Made by a program: the position numbers and the translations under genes. Positions 8,591 to 17,680 of a stretch of 64,000 bases of DNA are shown here, one piece after another. Positions within the stretch are counted from its first letter, which is position 1; each line of letters begins with the position of its first letter. The notes under the pieces are model-generated. The model made no database searches and was not told the origin of the DNA. It was given only the letters and a program-made list of their open reading frames with translations. Source of the stretch: CBDDHT01 sp965227905 (GTDB taxonomy: Bacteria; Pseudomonadota; Alphaproteobacteria; Rhizobiales; Methyloligellaceae); contig OZ245780.1 in assembly GCA_965227905.1 (NCBI GenBank), positions 372,001 through 436,000 on the forward strand, in the 5' to 3' direction.

Positions 8591-11202
8591 GCAACGACAT
8601 TGACAATTTTCTGAGGCACAACGATGACCTTCTTGATCATTCGTCCCTCAATTGCACGTGCCACATTATCTAACGCGAGAGCGGCCGCCTCAACGTCTTC
8701 TTTGGCCGCATCCCGTGGAATTGTCAATTCATCCCGGCGTTTTCCGTTTACCTGGACCGCAATCGTAATCGTGTCTTCCTGGACGAGAGCCGCGTCGGCT
8801 TCAAGCCAAGGTTGCACTGTCAGGAGCGTATTATGGCCCAGCCGCTTCCAGCCCTCTTCGCCCAAATGCGGCATCATCGGTCCGATGAGACGCACCATGA
8901 ACTCCGAAGCCTCGCGGATTGCCCATGCCATGCCCGCGCTTGATTTCTCATTGGCGAGAGCTGCTGACAATGTGTTTGCAAACTCATAGATCTGCGCGAC
9001 AGCGCGGTTGAATCTGAGGGCCTCGATATCGGTAGCGACAGCGCCGAGAGCCTTGTGAGCCGCGCGGCGGAGGGCATCGGCATCCGCCGACATCTCTGCC
9101 GGAATGGCGGATCCGACAGGCGCAGCCCGGTCGGCGGCCTCATCAATCAGCCGCCACAAACGTTGAACGAACCGCCACGCGCCTTCAAGCCCGGCATCGG
9201 TCCATTGAACATCCCGCTCCGGGGGCGAATCCGAGAGCATATACCAGCGCAGCGTGTCCGCACCGTAATGACCGAAGATCTCTTCCGGATCGACGGTATT
9301 GCGCTTGGATTTCGACATCTTCTCAACGGGTCCGATCGAGATTTCCGCGCCCGTCTCAATATGAATGCCCCGTCGGCTCTCGCCTTCGCCCTCGATTCGA
9401 ACCTGATCCGTCTCGACCCACTCGCCCGATGCGTCTCTGTAGGTCTCGTGATTGACCATGCCTTGCGTGAACAGGCCTGCGAATGGCTCGTCCAGGCCGG
9501 AATGGCCCGCAATCCGCATGGCGCGAGTGAAGAACCGGGAATAGAGAAGGTGGAGAATCGCATGTTCCACACCGCCGATATACTGATCGACCGGCAGCCA
9601 ATAATCGACCGCCTCTCGATCGGTCGGCTCTTCGGCTTTGGGCGAGCAGAAGCGGGCAAAATACCATGACGAATCGACGAAAGTATCGAATGTGTCGGTC
9701 TCGCGTCTGCTGTCCGCACCGCATTGCGGACAGGCGACCGTCTTCCACGAGGGATGGCGTTCCAGTGGATTTCCCGGCGTGTCGAACGTTACATCGTCGG
9801 GCAAGGTGACAGGCAGATCCGCTTTCGGAACCGGAACGACGCCACAGGCCTCGCAGTGGATGACCGGAATAGGACAGCCCCAATAGCGTTGGCGTGAAAT
9901 GCCCCAATCGCGCAGGCGATAGTTCGTCTGGCGTTCGCCCTGCGGCTGACCTTCCAGCTTCACGGCTTCGAGCCGGCGTGCAATCTCTTCCTTTGCATCC
10001 TCAATGGACATGCCATCCAGGAAATCCGAGTTGAAGATCCGACCTTCGCCAACGTAAGCCTCGTTTTCAACGTCGAAACTTTCCGCATCTGCATCAGGCG
10101 GCAGCACGACCGGCACAACGCGCAGATCATATTTGCGGGCAAAATCGAGGTCGCGCTGATCGTGTGCGGCACAGCCGAAAATTGCTCCCGTGCCGTAATC
10201 CATCAGAACGAAATTGGCCACGTAGACAGGAAGGTCGAGATCGTCTCGAAACGGATGGCGCGCAATCAGGCCCGTATCGTGACCTCGCTTTTCAGCGCGT
10301 TCGATGTCTTCCTCGCTTGTTCCAAGGCGATGGCACTCGGCAACAAACGCTTTGAGTTCAGGGTCGTTCTCTGCCAATGCCGTGGTGAGTGGATGATCCG
10401 GCGATAAGGCGCAGAAACCCGCTCCGAACAGCGTGTCCGGACGGGTTGTGTAGACATCGAGCGTTTCGTGGTTTTCGAGTACCGCGCCGTCAAGTGCGAA
10501 CCTGACAAGGAGACCCTGGCTCTTGCCGATCCAGTTGCGCTGCATGATGCGCACCTTCTCGGGCCAGCGATCAAGATCATCCAATGCTGCCAGCAGATCG
10601 TCGGCGAACTCCGAAATCTTGAAGAACCACTGGGTCAATTCGCGCTGTTCGACCGGTGCGCCGGACCGCCATCCTTTGCCATCGATCACCTGCTCATTGG
10701 CGAGGACCGTATGATCGACGGGATCCCAGTTCACCTTGGCACTGCGCCGGGTCACCAAGCCCTTCTCAAGAAAATCGAGGAATAGCTTCTGCTCCTGCAC
10801 ATAGTAACTCGGATCGCAGGTCGCGATTTCCCGATCCCAGTCGATCGCGAGCCCCAAGGCTTTGAGCTGGGTTCGCATCGCGTCGATGTTGGCGTATGTC
10901 CATTCGGCAGGATGGATATTACGCGCCATCGCTGCGTTCTCGGCGGGCATGCCAAAGGCATCCCATCCCATCGGATGGAGAACATTAAAACCTTTAGCGC
11001 GTTTGTAGCGCGCGACAACATCGCCCATCGTGTAGTTGCGCACATGCCCCATATGGATGCGCCCGGAAGGGTAGGGGAACATCTCGAGCACGTAGTATTT
11101 CGGACCGTCTGCTGTTTCGTCTGCGCGGAATAGATCCTGATCGGTCCAGACCGCCTGCCAGTGTTTTTCACGGTCAGCCGGATTGTAGCGTTCGCTAGCC
11201 AT
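8587..11202 (-). CDS. leuS: Leucyl-tRNA synthetase
   Basis: Class I aminoacyl-tRNA synthetase charging tRNA-Leu. The HIGH-type motif appears in PYPSGRIHMGHVRNY (about residues 43-57 from this start). The CP1 editing domain contains YTTRPDTLFGA, and the KMSKS motif is in VEKMSKSKRNTVDPEE. A C-terminal anticodon-binding domain follows. The ATG at 11202 gives the family-typical MASERYNP start; an ATG at 11244 would add 14 residues. Length (871 aa) is normal. It leads the leuS-lptE-holA operon. Confidence 0.97.
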   Translation of the reverse strand: MASERYNPADREKHWQAVWTDQDLFRADETADGPKYYVLEMFPYPSGRIHMGHVRNYTMGDVVARYKRAKGFNVLHPMGWDAFGMPAENAAMARNIHPAEWTYANIDAMRTQLKALGLAIDWDREIATCDPSYYVQEQKLFLDFLEKGLVTRRSAKVNWDPVDHTVLANEQVIDGKGWRSGAPVEQRELTQWFFKISEFADDLLAALDDLDRWPEKVRIMQRNWIGKSQGLLVRFALDGAVLENHETLDVYTTRPDTLFGAGFCALSPDHPLTTALAENDPELKAFVAECHRLGTSEEDIERAEKRGHDTGLIARHPFRDDLDLPVYVANFVLMDYGTGAIFGCAAHDQRDLDFARKYDLRVVPVVLPPDADAESFDVENEAYVGEGRIFNSDFLDGMSIEDAKEEIARRLEAVKLEGQPQGERQTNYRLRDWGISRQRYWGCPIPVIHCEACGVVPVPKADLPVTLPDDVTFDTPGNPLERHPSWKTVACPQCGADSRRETDTFDTFVDSSWYFARFCSPKAEEPTDREAVDYWLPVDQYIGGVEHAILHLLYSRFFTRAMRIAGHSGLDEPFAGLFTQGMVNHETYRDASGEWVETDQVRIEGEGESRRGIHIETGAEISIGPVEKMSKSKRNTVDPEEIFGHYGADTLRWYMLSDSPPERDVQWTDAGLEGAWRFVQRLWRLIDEAADRAAPVGSAIPAEMSADADALRRAAHKALGAVATDIEALRFNRAVAQIYEFANTLSAALANEKSSAGMAWAIREASEFMVRLIGPMMPHLGEEGWKRLGHNTLLTVQPWLEADAALVQEDTITIAVQVNGKRRDELTIPRDAAKEDVEAAALALDNVARAIEGRMIKKVIVVPQKIVNVVA

Positions 11203-11363
11203 TTGTCGTAACTGCTTCGATTGATGGGGTACTTGGATGTGCATGACCCAAATAGGCCTGTCCGGTCAAGCATGCCGCGCAGATACAGGTTGCGCGGTGT
11301 CATCGTGTGTCTTTGCCGACCGATGCGACTGGATTATGGTCGCCGCAAAAGCAAACGGAAACG

Positions 11364-12074
11364 ATGGGCATGAATGACCAGCAGAATGCACCCGATACAC
11401 GATCGGCTCTGGATCGATTGCGACTAGTCGGGGAACGGATAGGGACCGCCGCCAAGGCCGCCGACCGCGACCCTCAGACCGTAACGCTGGTCGCTGTAAG
11501 CAAAACGTTCGGAACCGACGTTATTCGCCCAGTCCTTGAGGCGGGTCAGCGGATCTTTGGAGAAAACAGGGTTCAGGAAGCGGGCGAGAAGTGGCCGGAG
11601 CTGAAAGGCGACTATCCCGATACGGAGTTGCATCTGATAGGGCCGCTCCAGTCGAACAAGACGCGTGAAGCCGTCGCGCTGTTCGACGTAATCGAGACGA
11701 TCGACCGTCCGAAGATTGCCCGTGCGGTTGCTGCCGAGATGCAGAAGACTGGACGGACACCTCGATTACTGGTTCAGGTCAATACGGGCGAAGAGCCGCA
11801 AAAAGCGGGAGTGAAACCCGATGACCTGGAGGCCATGTTGCGTCTCTGTCGAGAGGAACTGGGACTCACCATCTGCGGATTGATGTGCATCCCGCCGATC
11901 GACGAGGAGCCAGCTCTTCATTTCGCTCTCCTGGCGAATTTGGCCCAGAACTATGATGTGGCTGAGCTCAGCATGGGCATGAGCGCCGATTTCGAGACGG
12001 CGATTGCGCTTGGTGCGACCCATGTGCGGGTCGGTACGGCGCTGTTTGGCGCGCGCGCGAAGCGGCCGGCCTGA
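11364..12074 (+). CDS. YggS/PLPBP-family pyridoxal-phosphate-binding protein
   Basis: Member of the COG0325 PLP homeostasis family, which buffers PLP and affects amino-acid pools without known catalysis. The PLP lysine is in LVAVSKTFG, and RIFGENRVQEAGEKWPEL, LHLIGPLQSNK and the phosphate-binding GMSADFETAIALGATHVRVGTALFG match the family in order. The start could be 11364 or 11370. About 236 aa, usual length. It diverges from leuS. Confidence 0.93.
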   Translation: MGMNDQQNAPDTRSALDRLRLVGERIGTAAKAADRDPQTVTLVAVSKTFGTDVIRPVLEAGQRIFGENRVQEAGEKWPELKGDYPDTELHLIGPLQSNKTREAVALFDVIETIDRPKIARAVAAEMQKTGRTPRLLVQVNTGEEPQKAGVKPDDLEAMLRLCREELGLTICGLMCIPPIDEEPALHFALLANLAQNYDVAELSMGMSADFETAIALGATHVRVGTALFGARAKRPA

Positions 12075-12087
12075 GAGTGATCAATGA

Positions 12088-12624
12088 CTATCCTGGGATG
12101 ACGACAAGAGTTCCCAAACCGGAATTGCGCAAGAGTAAACGAAGATGGTGCTCCTCGAGTGCCAGACATCCGTCCGTCGGCGGGAACCCGGCGCGAGCGA
12201 TATGCATGAATATTGCGCTACCGAGACCTTGAACCCGCGGCCGGTCATTGTAACCGAGCACAACAATCAGATCGTAGAGATGGTCATCCCGCCATAACCG
12301 TTCTGCTGCGGCTGCGTAAGGTAACGTTACAAGACGATTATAGTTCCGGTCCCGAGGGGCATCACACCAGCCGTCGTTCGGCCGGATCGGTCTGGCAGGT
12401 AAGCACGTTCGCGGTCTTGGCCTGCGGTCGGCACGGAAGAACACCTGTCGCAACGACCACTTTCCGATCGGTGTGCCGCCATCGCCCTCGGTTTTCCGCG
12501 GGGTCAGCCCGCCGCTGCCGATGGCGCATGGAAACGACCGGGTGCTGACGATCAATTGAGCCCGGTTTGGCAGCAACGGTGACCGCCGGACATAAATCGC
12601 CTTTTTCTCACGGATGCGTGACAT
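12088..12624 (-). CDS. L,D-transpeptidase (YkuD-fold) family protein
   Basis: Likely peptidoglycan-modifying or YkuD-fold enzyme. The catalytic region reads MHIARAGFPPTDGCLAL, which supplies the conserved histidine and the nucleophilic cysteine of the HX...[ST]xGC motif. GDGGTPIGKW upstream is the substrate-loop signature. No clear signal peptide was seen. I chose the ATG at 12624; a GTG at 12675 in frame would extend the protein by 17 arginine-rich residues. It converges with the yggS-like gene, 13 bp apart. Confidence 0.85.
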   Translation of the reverse strand: MSRIREKKAIYVRRSPLLPNRAQLIVSTRSFPCAIGSGGLTPRKTEGDGGTPIGKWSLRQVFFRADRRPRPRTCLPARPIRPNDGWCDAPRDRNYNRLVTLPYAAAAERLWRDDHLYDLIVVLGYNDRPRVQGLGSAIFMHIARAGFPPTDGCLALEEHHLRLLLRNSGLGTLVVIPG

Positions 12625-12736
12625 TAATTGACCGAATCGCGATTTACTTCGTGTACCGATGCGTCTTGCCGTCACCTAGGGGCGAGATTACATCAGTGAT
12701 AAGATCAATTCCGTCAATTTGCACCCGGAGATAAGC

Positions 12737-13423
12737 ATGAGCACCGCCAGAAAGATTCTCATCATTGATGATGACGAGGATCTCCGGGAGTCGTTAACGG
12801 AGCAGCTGGCTCTGCACGAAGAATTCGATACGGTTGCGGCAGGCACCGCAGCGGACGGACTGCAGACAGCAAAAGGCGAGCACATCGACCTGATTCTTCT
12901 CGATGTCGGACTTCCGGATATGGATGGTCGCGAGACATGTAAGCTGTTGCGAAAAAACGGCTTCAAGAGTCCGATTATCATGCTGACCGGCCAGGATTCC
13001 GACGCAGACATGATTCTGGGATTGGAGTCCGGCGCCAACGATTATGTCACCAAGCCCTTTCGATTTGCAGTTTTGCTGGCGCGCGTTCGTGCCCAGCTTC
13101 GACAGCACGAACAAAGCGAAGACGCAGTGTTTGCACTTGGTCAATACACGTTCCGGCCGGCTGCCAAGACGCTGGTCACTGATGAAGGTAGTAAGATCCG
13201 TTTGACGGAAAAAGAAACTTCAATTCTGAAGTACCTCTACCGAGCCGGGGAGAAGGTCGTCACACGCGATGTTCTGCTGCACGAAGTGTGGGGGTACAAT
13301 GCCGGTGTGACCACACATACGCTCGAGACCCACATCTACCGGCTCCGGCAAAAAATCGAAACCGATCCGTCGAACGCCGAACTTCTTGTAACGGAAACTG
13401 GCGGGTATAAACTCGTGCCGTAA
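12737..13423 (+). CDS. OmpR/PhoB-family response regulator
   Basis: Two-component output protein. The N-terminal receiver domain shows the acidic pair in ILIIDDDEDL, the phospho-acceptor aspartate in LILLDVGLPDMDG (about residue 53), the threonine in IIMLTGQ, and the lysine in YVTKPF. The C-terminal winged helix includes RLTEKETSILKYLYRAGEKVVTRDVLLHEVWGY and THTLETHIYRLRQKIE. The start at 12737 has a GGAG ribosome-binding site at good spacing. No sensor kinase gene is adjacent, so it is an orphan here. A single-domain cyclic-nucleotide-binding gene follows on the same strand. Confidence 0.93.
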   Translation: MSTARKILIIDDDEDLRESLTEQLALHEEFDTVAAGTAADGLQTAKGEHIDLILLDVGLPDMDGRETCKLLRKNGFKSPIIMLTGQDSDADMILGLESGANDYVTKPFRFAVLLARVRAQLRQHEQSEDAVFALGQYTFRPAAKTLVTDEGSKIRLTEKETSILKYLYRAGEKVVTRDVLLHEVWGYNAGVTTHTLETHIYRLRQKIETDPSNAELLVTETGGYKLVP

Positions 13424-13504
13424 GTTATGTGCGTCTCGTCGGACACACGCAGGTTGATCTAGCCCCCATATGGGGTGAATTGAAAATCAGGCAGCGAGTT
13501 GCCA

Positions 13505-13972
13505 ATGGCTCTGGACTCAAACACAAAGGTGCTGCAGCAGGTTCCATTGTTCAAAGGCCTGAGCCCCGAGCAATTGTCGGTAATCGCGTTTACGGCGAGT
13601 TGGCGCAGTTTCATGCCGGGCGAAACGATCATCGAAAAGGGCCGTACGGCCGAAGTCGCCTATGTTATCCTTACCGGTAAGGCAGTTACACCTGGAGCCA
13701 AACCGGACTCTGAACCGGAGCGGCTTGGACCTGGGACGCTTCTGGGAGAACCGGCGATGTTCTTTCGGACCGTCTATCGCTCGACGGTTATTGCCGAGCG
13801 CGGCGTCGGTACCATAGCGCTCACGACAGAGACGCTGCGGAAAATCATGCAGCGCGATCCGTCGATTGGCCGGCATTTCACTGACAGCATCAAAGGCCGG
13901 CTTCGAGCTATGTCCAGGACTCTGGAGCGCCTCGACCCTGGTCTGCCAAGCGAAGGCAGTACGTCGCAATAG
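13505..13972 (+). CDS. Single-domain cyclic-nucleotide-binding protein
   Basis: About 155 aa with one CRP-like cNMP-binding beta roll (VPLFKGLSPEQLSVIAF..PGETIIEKG..AYVILTGKA..LGPGTLLGEPAMFF) and no DNA-binding domain. The phosphate-binding cassette is altered: GTLLGEPAMFF keeps the GE, but the arginine-containing PRxA segment becomes YRSTV. It may bind a nucleotide weakly or sense something else. It lies 80 bp behind the response regulator and may be cotranscribed. A similar stand-alone domain occurs at 52567-53013. Confidence 0.8.
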   Translation: MALDSNTKVLQQVPLFKGLSPEQLSVIAFTASWRSFMPGETIIEKGRTAEVAYVILTGKAVTPGAKPDSEPERLGPGTLLGEPAMFFRTVYRSTVIAERGVGTIALTTETLRKIMQRDPSIGRHFTDSIKGRLRAMSRTLERLDPGLPSEGSTSQ

Positions 13973-13984
13973 TGCGCTTCGCGA

Positions 13985-14932
13985 CTATTCAGACAGCAGG
14001 GCGTCAAAGTAGGCGATCGTCTTCTTGAGGCCGTCGCGCAGCTCCGTTTTGGGCTCCCACCCCAGTGTTTTCTTGGCTTCGCCTATATCCGGGCAACGCC
14101 TTTTGGGATCATCGGAAGGCAGAGGATGAAAGTCGAGCTTTGACTTGGATCCTGCTTCCTCGATGACGGTTTCTGCGAGTTCTCTGATGGTGATCTCGGA
14201 AGGATTGCCGAGGTTGATTGGACCCGTGATGTCGGGGTCGGTGTTCATCAGGCGCGTGAACGCTTCGATCATATCGTCCACATAACAGAAGGAGCGCGTC
14301 TGATCTCCCTCGCCATAGATCGAAATCGATTCTCCCTTCAGGGCCTGCACGATGAAGTTGGATACTACGCGGCCGTCATTCACATGCATCCTTGGTCCGT
14401 AGGTGTTGAAGATTCGTGCAACCTTTATCGGTAGGTCGTGCTGCCGGCGATAGTCGAAAAACAATGTCTCGGCACAACGCTTGCCTTCGTCGTAACAGGC
14501 CCGATGCCCAATCGGATTGACGTGACCCCAATAAGACTCGTCTTGTGGGTGGACGTTGGGATCGCCATACACTTCGGAGGTCGATGCCTGAAGTATCTTT
14601 GCTTTGAGACGTTTGGCGAGACCCAGCATGTTGATCGCACCGTGTACACTGGTTTTCGTCGTCTGAACGGGATCGTGTTGATAGTGGATCGGGGATGCCG
14701 GACAGGCGAGATTGTAGATTTCATCAACTTCTACATAGAGCGGGAAGGTCACATCGTGGCGCAGGAGTTCGAACCGCGGCGTCCCATATAGGTGATCCAC
14801 GTTTCGCTTGTCGCCAGTGAAGAAGTTGTCGACGCAAAGCACGTCGTGCCCATCTTCGATGAGGCGTTCACACAAGTGAGAGCCCAGAAACCCGGATCCC
14901 CCCGTAACCAGTACCGTTCGCCGATCGATCAT
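13985..14932 (-). CDS. UDP-glucuronate decarboxylase (UDP-xylose synthase type SDR)
   Basis: Extended short-chain dehydrogenase that would convert UDP-glucuronate to UDP-xylose for surface polysaccharide. The N-terminus has the NAD motif VTGGSGFLGSHLCERL. NLACPASPIHYQ and the catalytic YxxxK in RACYDEGKR are those of UXS enzymes. RIFNTYGPRMHVNDGRVVSNF and GEGDQTRSFCYVDD follow. I chose the ATG at 14932, which begins MIDRRTVLVTGG; an upstream ATG at 15013 adds an uncharacteristic tail. It converges with the cNMP-binding gene. Confidence 0.9.
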   Translation of the reverse strand: MIDRRTVLVTGGSGFLGSHLCERLIEDGHDVLCVDNFFTGDKRNVDHLYGTPRFELLRHDVTFPLYVEVDEIYNLACPASPIHYQHDPVQTTKTSVHGAINMLGLAKRLKAKILQASTSEVYGDPNVHPQDESYWGHVNPIGHRACYDEGKRCAETLFFDYRRQHDLPIKVARIFNTYGPRMHVNDGRVVSNFIVQALKGESISIYGEGDQTRSFCYVDDMIEAFTRLMNTDPDITGPINLGNPSEITIRELAETVIEEAGSKSKLDFHPLPSDDPKRRCPDIGEAKKTLGWEPKTELRDGLKKTIAYFDALLSE

Positions 14933-15434
14933 AGTGCCCTGTTGAATCCGTCGAGATGCAGGAAGAAAAGTCGATTGTTGCGCACGTCTCCAATCGAACT
15001 GCTGAGCAGTCAATATGAGGATTGCGGGAATTGCCGCACGCAGAGCGCCAAACTACATCAGCGCACCCATATGGCAAGGCCGAGGGCGGCAGAGTCGTGT
15101 GAGACCGAAAACATGCAGCCTGCCCGGTCGCGTGCGGCGAATGATCTCAGCGGCAATGACGTCCGACGATCGTCCAAACAGGCCAATTCATGGCAGATCG
15201 ATCGATCCGTGAACGGAATAAGAACATTGTGAAGTCGATTAATTGCTCTGAATTTCAGTGGTTTCGATCCGACGCTGTAAGAGGCTCGGTCAATCGTTAA
15301 GGCCCTGTTAACCAAAGAACCCGACTGTTGGAGCGAGGCTTGATCACGCTTTGATGACTGCGTGCATCAAATTTCCGCCATGCTTGAAGGGCCTCGCTAG
15401 TGCGATGTCAGTGGTAAAGGGACGCTTAGCTTCC
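14933..15434. other. Divergent intergenic region without recognisable gene
   Basis: About 500 bp between the UDP-glucuronate decarboxylase (minus) and the GT25 gene (plus). Short open frames here have no family features. No clear promoter, palindrome or terminator was identified, though promoters of both flanking genes must lie here. Confidence 0.5.
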
Positions 15435-16343
15435 ATGTCTGTCGCTCACGATGCAGAGTATCAGTCTGTCGGATCATTTCGCACCGGTCGCAATGAAAGC
15501 GACCTGCCACCAGCGCTGATTATTAATCTAGACCGAGAGCGCGGGCGGTGGGCGCATATTTCGTCCGAGGCCGACAGGGTCGGGCTCGATATCGAGCGCG
15601 TCAAAGCCGTCGCCGGGCTTGATGTCCCGGACCATTTGCGCACGAGGTTCTTCAGCGGAGATGCGCGAACGCCGGCAAGTCTTCTTCTGCCAGGCGAAGT
15701 CGGATGTTACGCCAGCCATCTGCTCGCTTACGAACGCATCCTCGAGAGCGGCTTGGATTGGGCCCTCGTGCTTGAGGACGACGTTCGCCTCAGCGACGAT
15801 TTCGTGCAAACGGTTCGCGAAACAATCGATGGGCTGCCCGATGGTTGGGATATCGTTCGCCTTTCCAGCCGACCGAGCCGGGCGGTCATGAATCTGACGC
15901 AGCTGGAGTCCGGTCGTCATCTGGTCCGATACTCTAAACTACCGAAGCAGGCTGGCGCTCAACTCGTAAGTGCGGCCGGGGCGCGAAAACTTCTGGCCGA
16001 CGGACTGCGCGTGAGACCGATCGATGCCGACCTTCGGTATGGGTACATTCTTGGCCTCGACACCTATGGGATTTATCCGCCGCCGGCAGAGCATGGCGGT
16101 TTATTCCGGTCGTCGATCAAGATCGCAAAAGGCAGCCGCAAGGATATCCGGGGTGGCCGTTGGAAATCGCCAAAATGGCACTATCGGATACTCGCAGCCC
16201 GAGAGATGTTTCGGACACTGGGAATTCGCGGCGTCGCGCTATGTGCCATTACAGATTGCTTGGCGTGGGCGCACTGTCTCACTTGGGGTGCCAGGCCTGT
16301 CACACCCGAAAGGCCAAAAGCGATCGCCGACGCGACAGCCTAG
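15435..16343 (+). CDS. Glycosyltransferase family 25 (LOS/LPS-type)
   Basis: About 300 aa. The core follows the GT25 plan: PALIINLDRERGRWAHI at the N-terminus, then GEVGCYASHLLAYERIL, the DxD-like ALVLEDDVRLSDDF, and GAQLVSAAGARKLL with PIDADLRY later on. Such enzymes add sugars, often galactose, to lipooligosaccharide. Next to a UDP-sugar-modifying enzyme this fits surface glycan synthesis. In-frame ATGs at 15351, 15405 and 15435 exist; the last leaves little unmatched N-terminus. Confidence 0.82.
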   Translation: MSVAHDAEYQSVGSFRTGRNESDLPPALIINLDRERGRWAHISSEADRVGLDIERVKAVAGLDVPDHLRTRFFSGDARTPASLLLPGEVGCYASHLLAYERILESGLDWALVLEDDVRLSDDFVQTVRETIDGLPDGWDIVRLSSRPSRAVMNLTQLESGRHLVRYSKLPKQAGAQLVSAAGARKLLADGLRVRPIDADLRYGYILGLDTYGIYPPPAEHGGLFRSSIKIAKGSRKDIRGGRWKSPKWHYRILAAREMFRTLGIRGVALCAITDCLAWAHCLTWGARPVTPERPKAIADATA

Positions 16344-16372
16344 TCGACAAGGCTCCAGTCCGGATCCCTGCC

Positions 16373-17191
16373 CTATTTCTCGCCAAGATCGAATGTCGCT
16401 ACGACCGGCACATGGTCAGACGTCTGTTGCCAGTCGCGCGTTTGTTGAACCACGTTGAGAGACGTTGCCTTCGCGGCAATCGTCGGTGTGGCCCAGATAT
16501 GATCAAGTCGCCGGCCGCGGTTTGAAGCGCGCCAGTTGCGCGAACGATAACTCCACCACGTATAAAGTTTTTCATCCGGTGGTATATGCGCGCGAACGAC
16601 GTCCACCCAATCATGGGCATCCTGTGCGCGATTAAGATGCTCGACTTCGATCGGCGTATGGCTGACGACTTTCAGCAATTGCTTGTGCGACCACACATCG
16701 GTTTCCAACGGCGCCACATTCAAGTCACCCACGAGAACCATGCGCTTGTTCCTGCCGCTCTCTTGCGCCCACTCGCTCATCCCGGTCAGATAATCCAGTT
16801 TCTGGCGGAATTTCGGATTGGATTCCGTGTCAGGTTCGTCGCCGCCGGCGGGGACATAGAAGTTGTGCACGATCACAGGCTTCCGGCGTTTCCCCATCTC
16901 CAGGCTTACGGAAAGATGGCGCGGTTCGCCAGTGCCGTTGAAATCGCGCGTCTCATGGCGGCTCATTGGCAGGCGCGAAAGCGTTGCAATACCGTGATAG
17001 GCCTTCTGGCCGTGCCATTCCATATGAGTGAAACCCATTGCGGAAAGCGCCTCATGGGGGAAACTCGTATCGTCGCATTTGGTCTCCTGGAGACACAACA
17101 CATCCGGCTGATGCTCGGCGACGAAACGAGCGATTAGATCGAGCCTTTTTCGAACGGAGTTGATGTTCCAAGTGGCAACTGAGAAACGCAT
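16373..17191 (-). CDS. xth: Exodeoxyribonuclease III (AP endonuclease, XthA-type)
   Basis: Base-excision-repair nuclease. Family motifs in order: ATWNINSVRKRLDLI, the metal ligand in LCLQETKC, GDLNVAP, and the C-terminal RRLDHIWATP and TSDHVPVVATFDL, which hold the catalytic Asp and His. Start at 17191 (MRFSVATWNIN) rather than the in-frame 17251. About 272 aa, normal. Confidence 0.94.
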   Translation of the reverse strand: MRFSVATWNINSVRKRLDLIARFVAEHQPDVLCLQETKCDDTSFPHEALSAMGFTHMEWHGQKAYHGIATLSRLPMSRHETRDFNGTGEPRHLSVSLEMGKRRKPVIVHNFYVPAGGDEPDTESNPKFRQKLDYLTGMSEWAQESGRNKRMVLVGDLNVAPLETDVWSHKQLLKVVSHTPIEVEHLNRAQDAHDWVDVVRAHIPPDEKLYTWWSYRSRNWRASNRGRRLDHIWATPTIAAKATSLNVVQQTRDWQQTSDHVPVVATFDLGEK

Positions 17192-17350
17192 GAAAACACT
17201 GTGACCTCTGCGATTTGCGCACGACCATCGGCCCAAATCGTTGATTTCCAATCAAAATAATTGGTTAACTGCAACAATTATTGTGCTGGCCAATAACATG
17301 GCTGAAGCCACTTTGAGTAGCTCAATCTTCGCATACGTGTGAATCCGGGC

Positions 17351-17387
17351 AAAAAAAAGCGCCCAACCGCTGCGCGAGGTTGGGCGC
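17351..17387 (-). terminator. Rho-independent terminator (minus strand)
   Basis: Stem of 10 bp, GCGCCCAACC (17359-17368) with GGTTGGGCGC (17378-17387), followed on the minus strand by eight Ts (17351-17358). It lies downstream of lolA/ftsK on that strand, or ends the candidate small RNA, and protects xth from read-through. Confidence 0.88.
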
Positions 17388-17497
17388 AAGAAAAGCGCTT
17401 TATGCGCGGTGCGCCGGGAGGGAAACCGGCGCGAAGCGGATGACGTCTTACGGCTAGACGGGGGGCACTACCGATGATGATCGACGACACCCGCTAT
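17352..17497 (-). ncRNA. Candidate small RNA with promoter and intrinsic terminator
   Basis: A gene-free stretch on the minus strand has a plausible promoter: -35 TTGAAA (17526-17531), 16-nt spacer, -10 CTATCT (17504-17509). About 145 nt downstream is a strong terminator, a 10-bp GC stem and eight Ts (17351-17387). The predicted transcript contains a pyrimidine-rich TTTCCCTCCCGG that could pair with Shine-Dalgarno sequences, and a CCGGTTTCCCTCCCGG-type small hairpin. It does not match 6S, SRP or tmRNA patterns that I know. It could instead be the 3' trailer of lolA mRNA, though lolA ends 180 bp upstream of the promoter. Transcription is not shown. Confidence 0.4.
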
Positions 17498-17680
17498 GAA
17501 CAAGAGATAGGGGGTCGGAAGGCAATTTCAATTGTTGCCGTCGAAAAAAGTTAAAAAAAACTTGCCAGATGCGAAATTGCATCACCTGACGGCTATGGGG
17601 TAGATCCGATAGTGGGAGGGAGGGCTCTCAAAATCCTCGGAAACCCGACCAAAAAAGCGTGGAATGACAACCCTGTGGCG

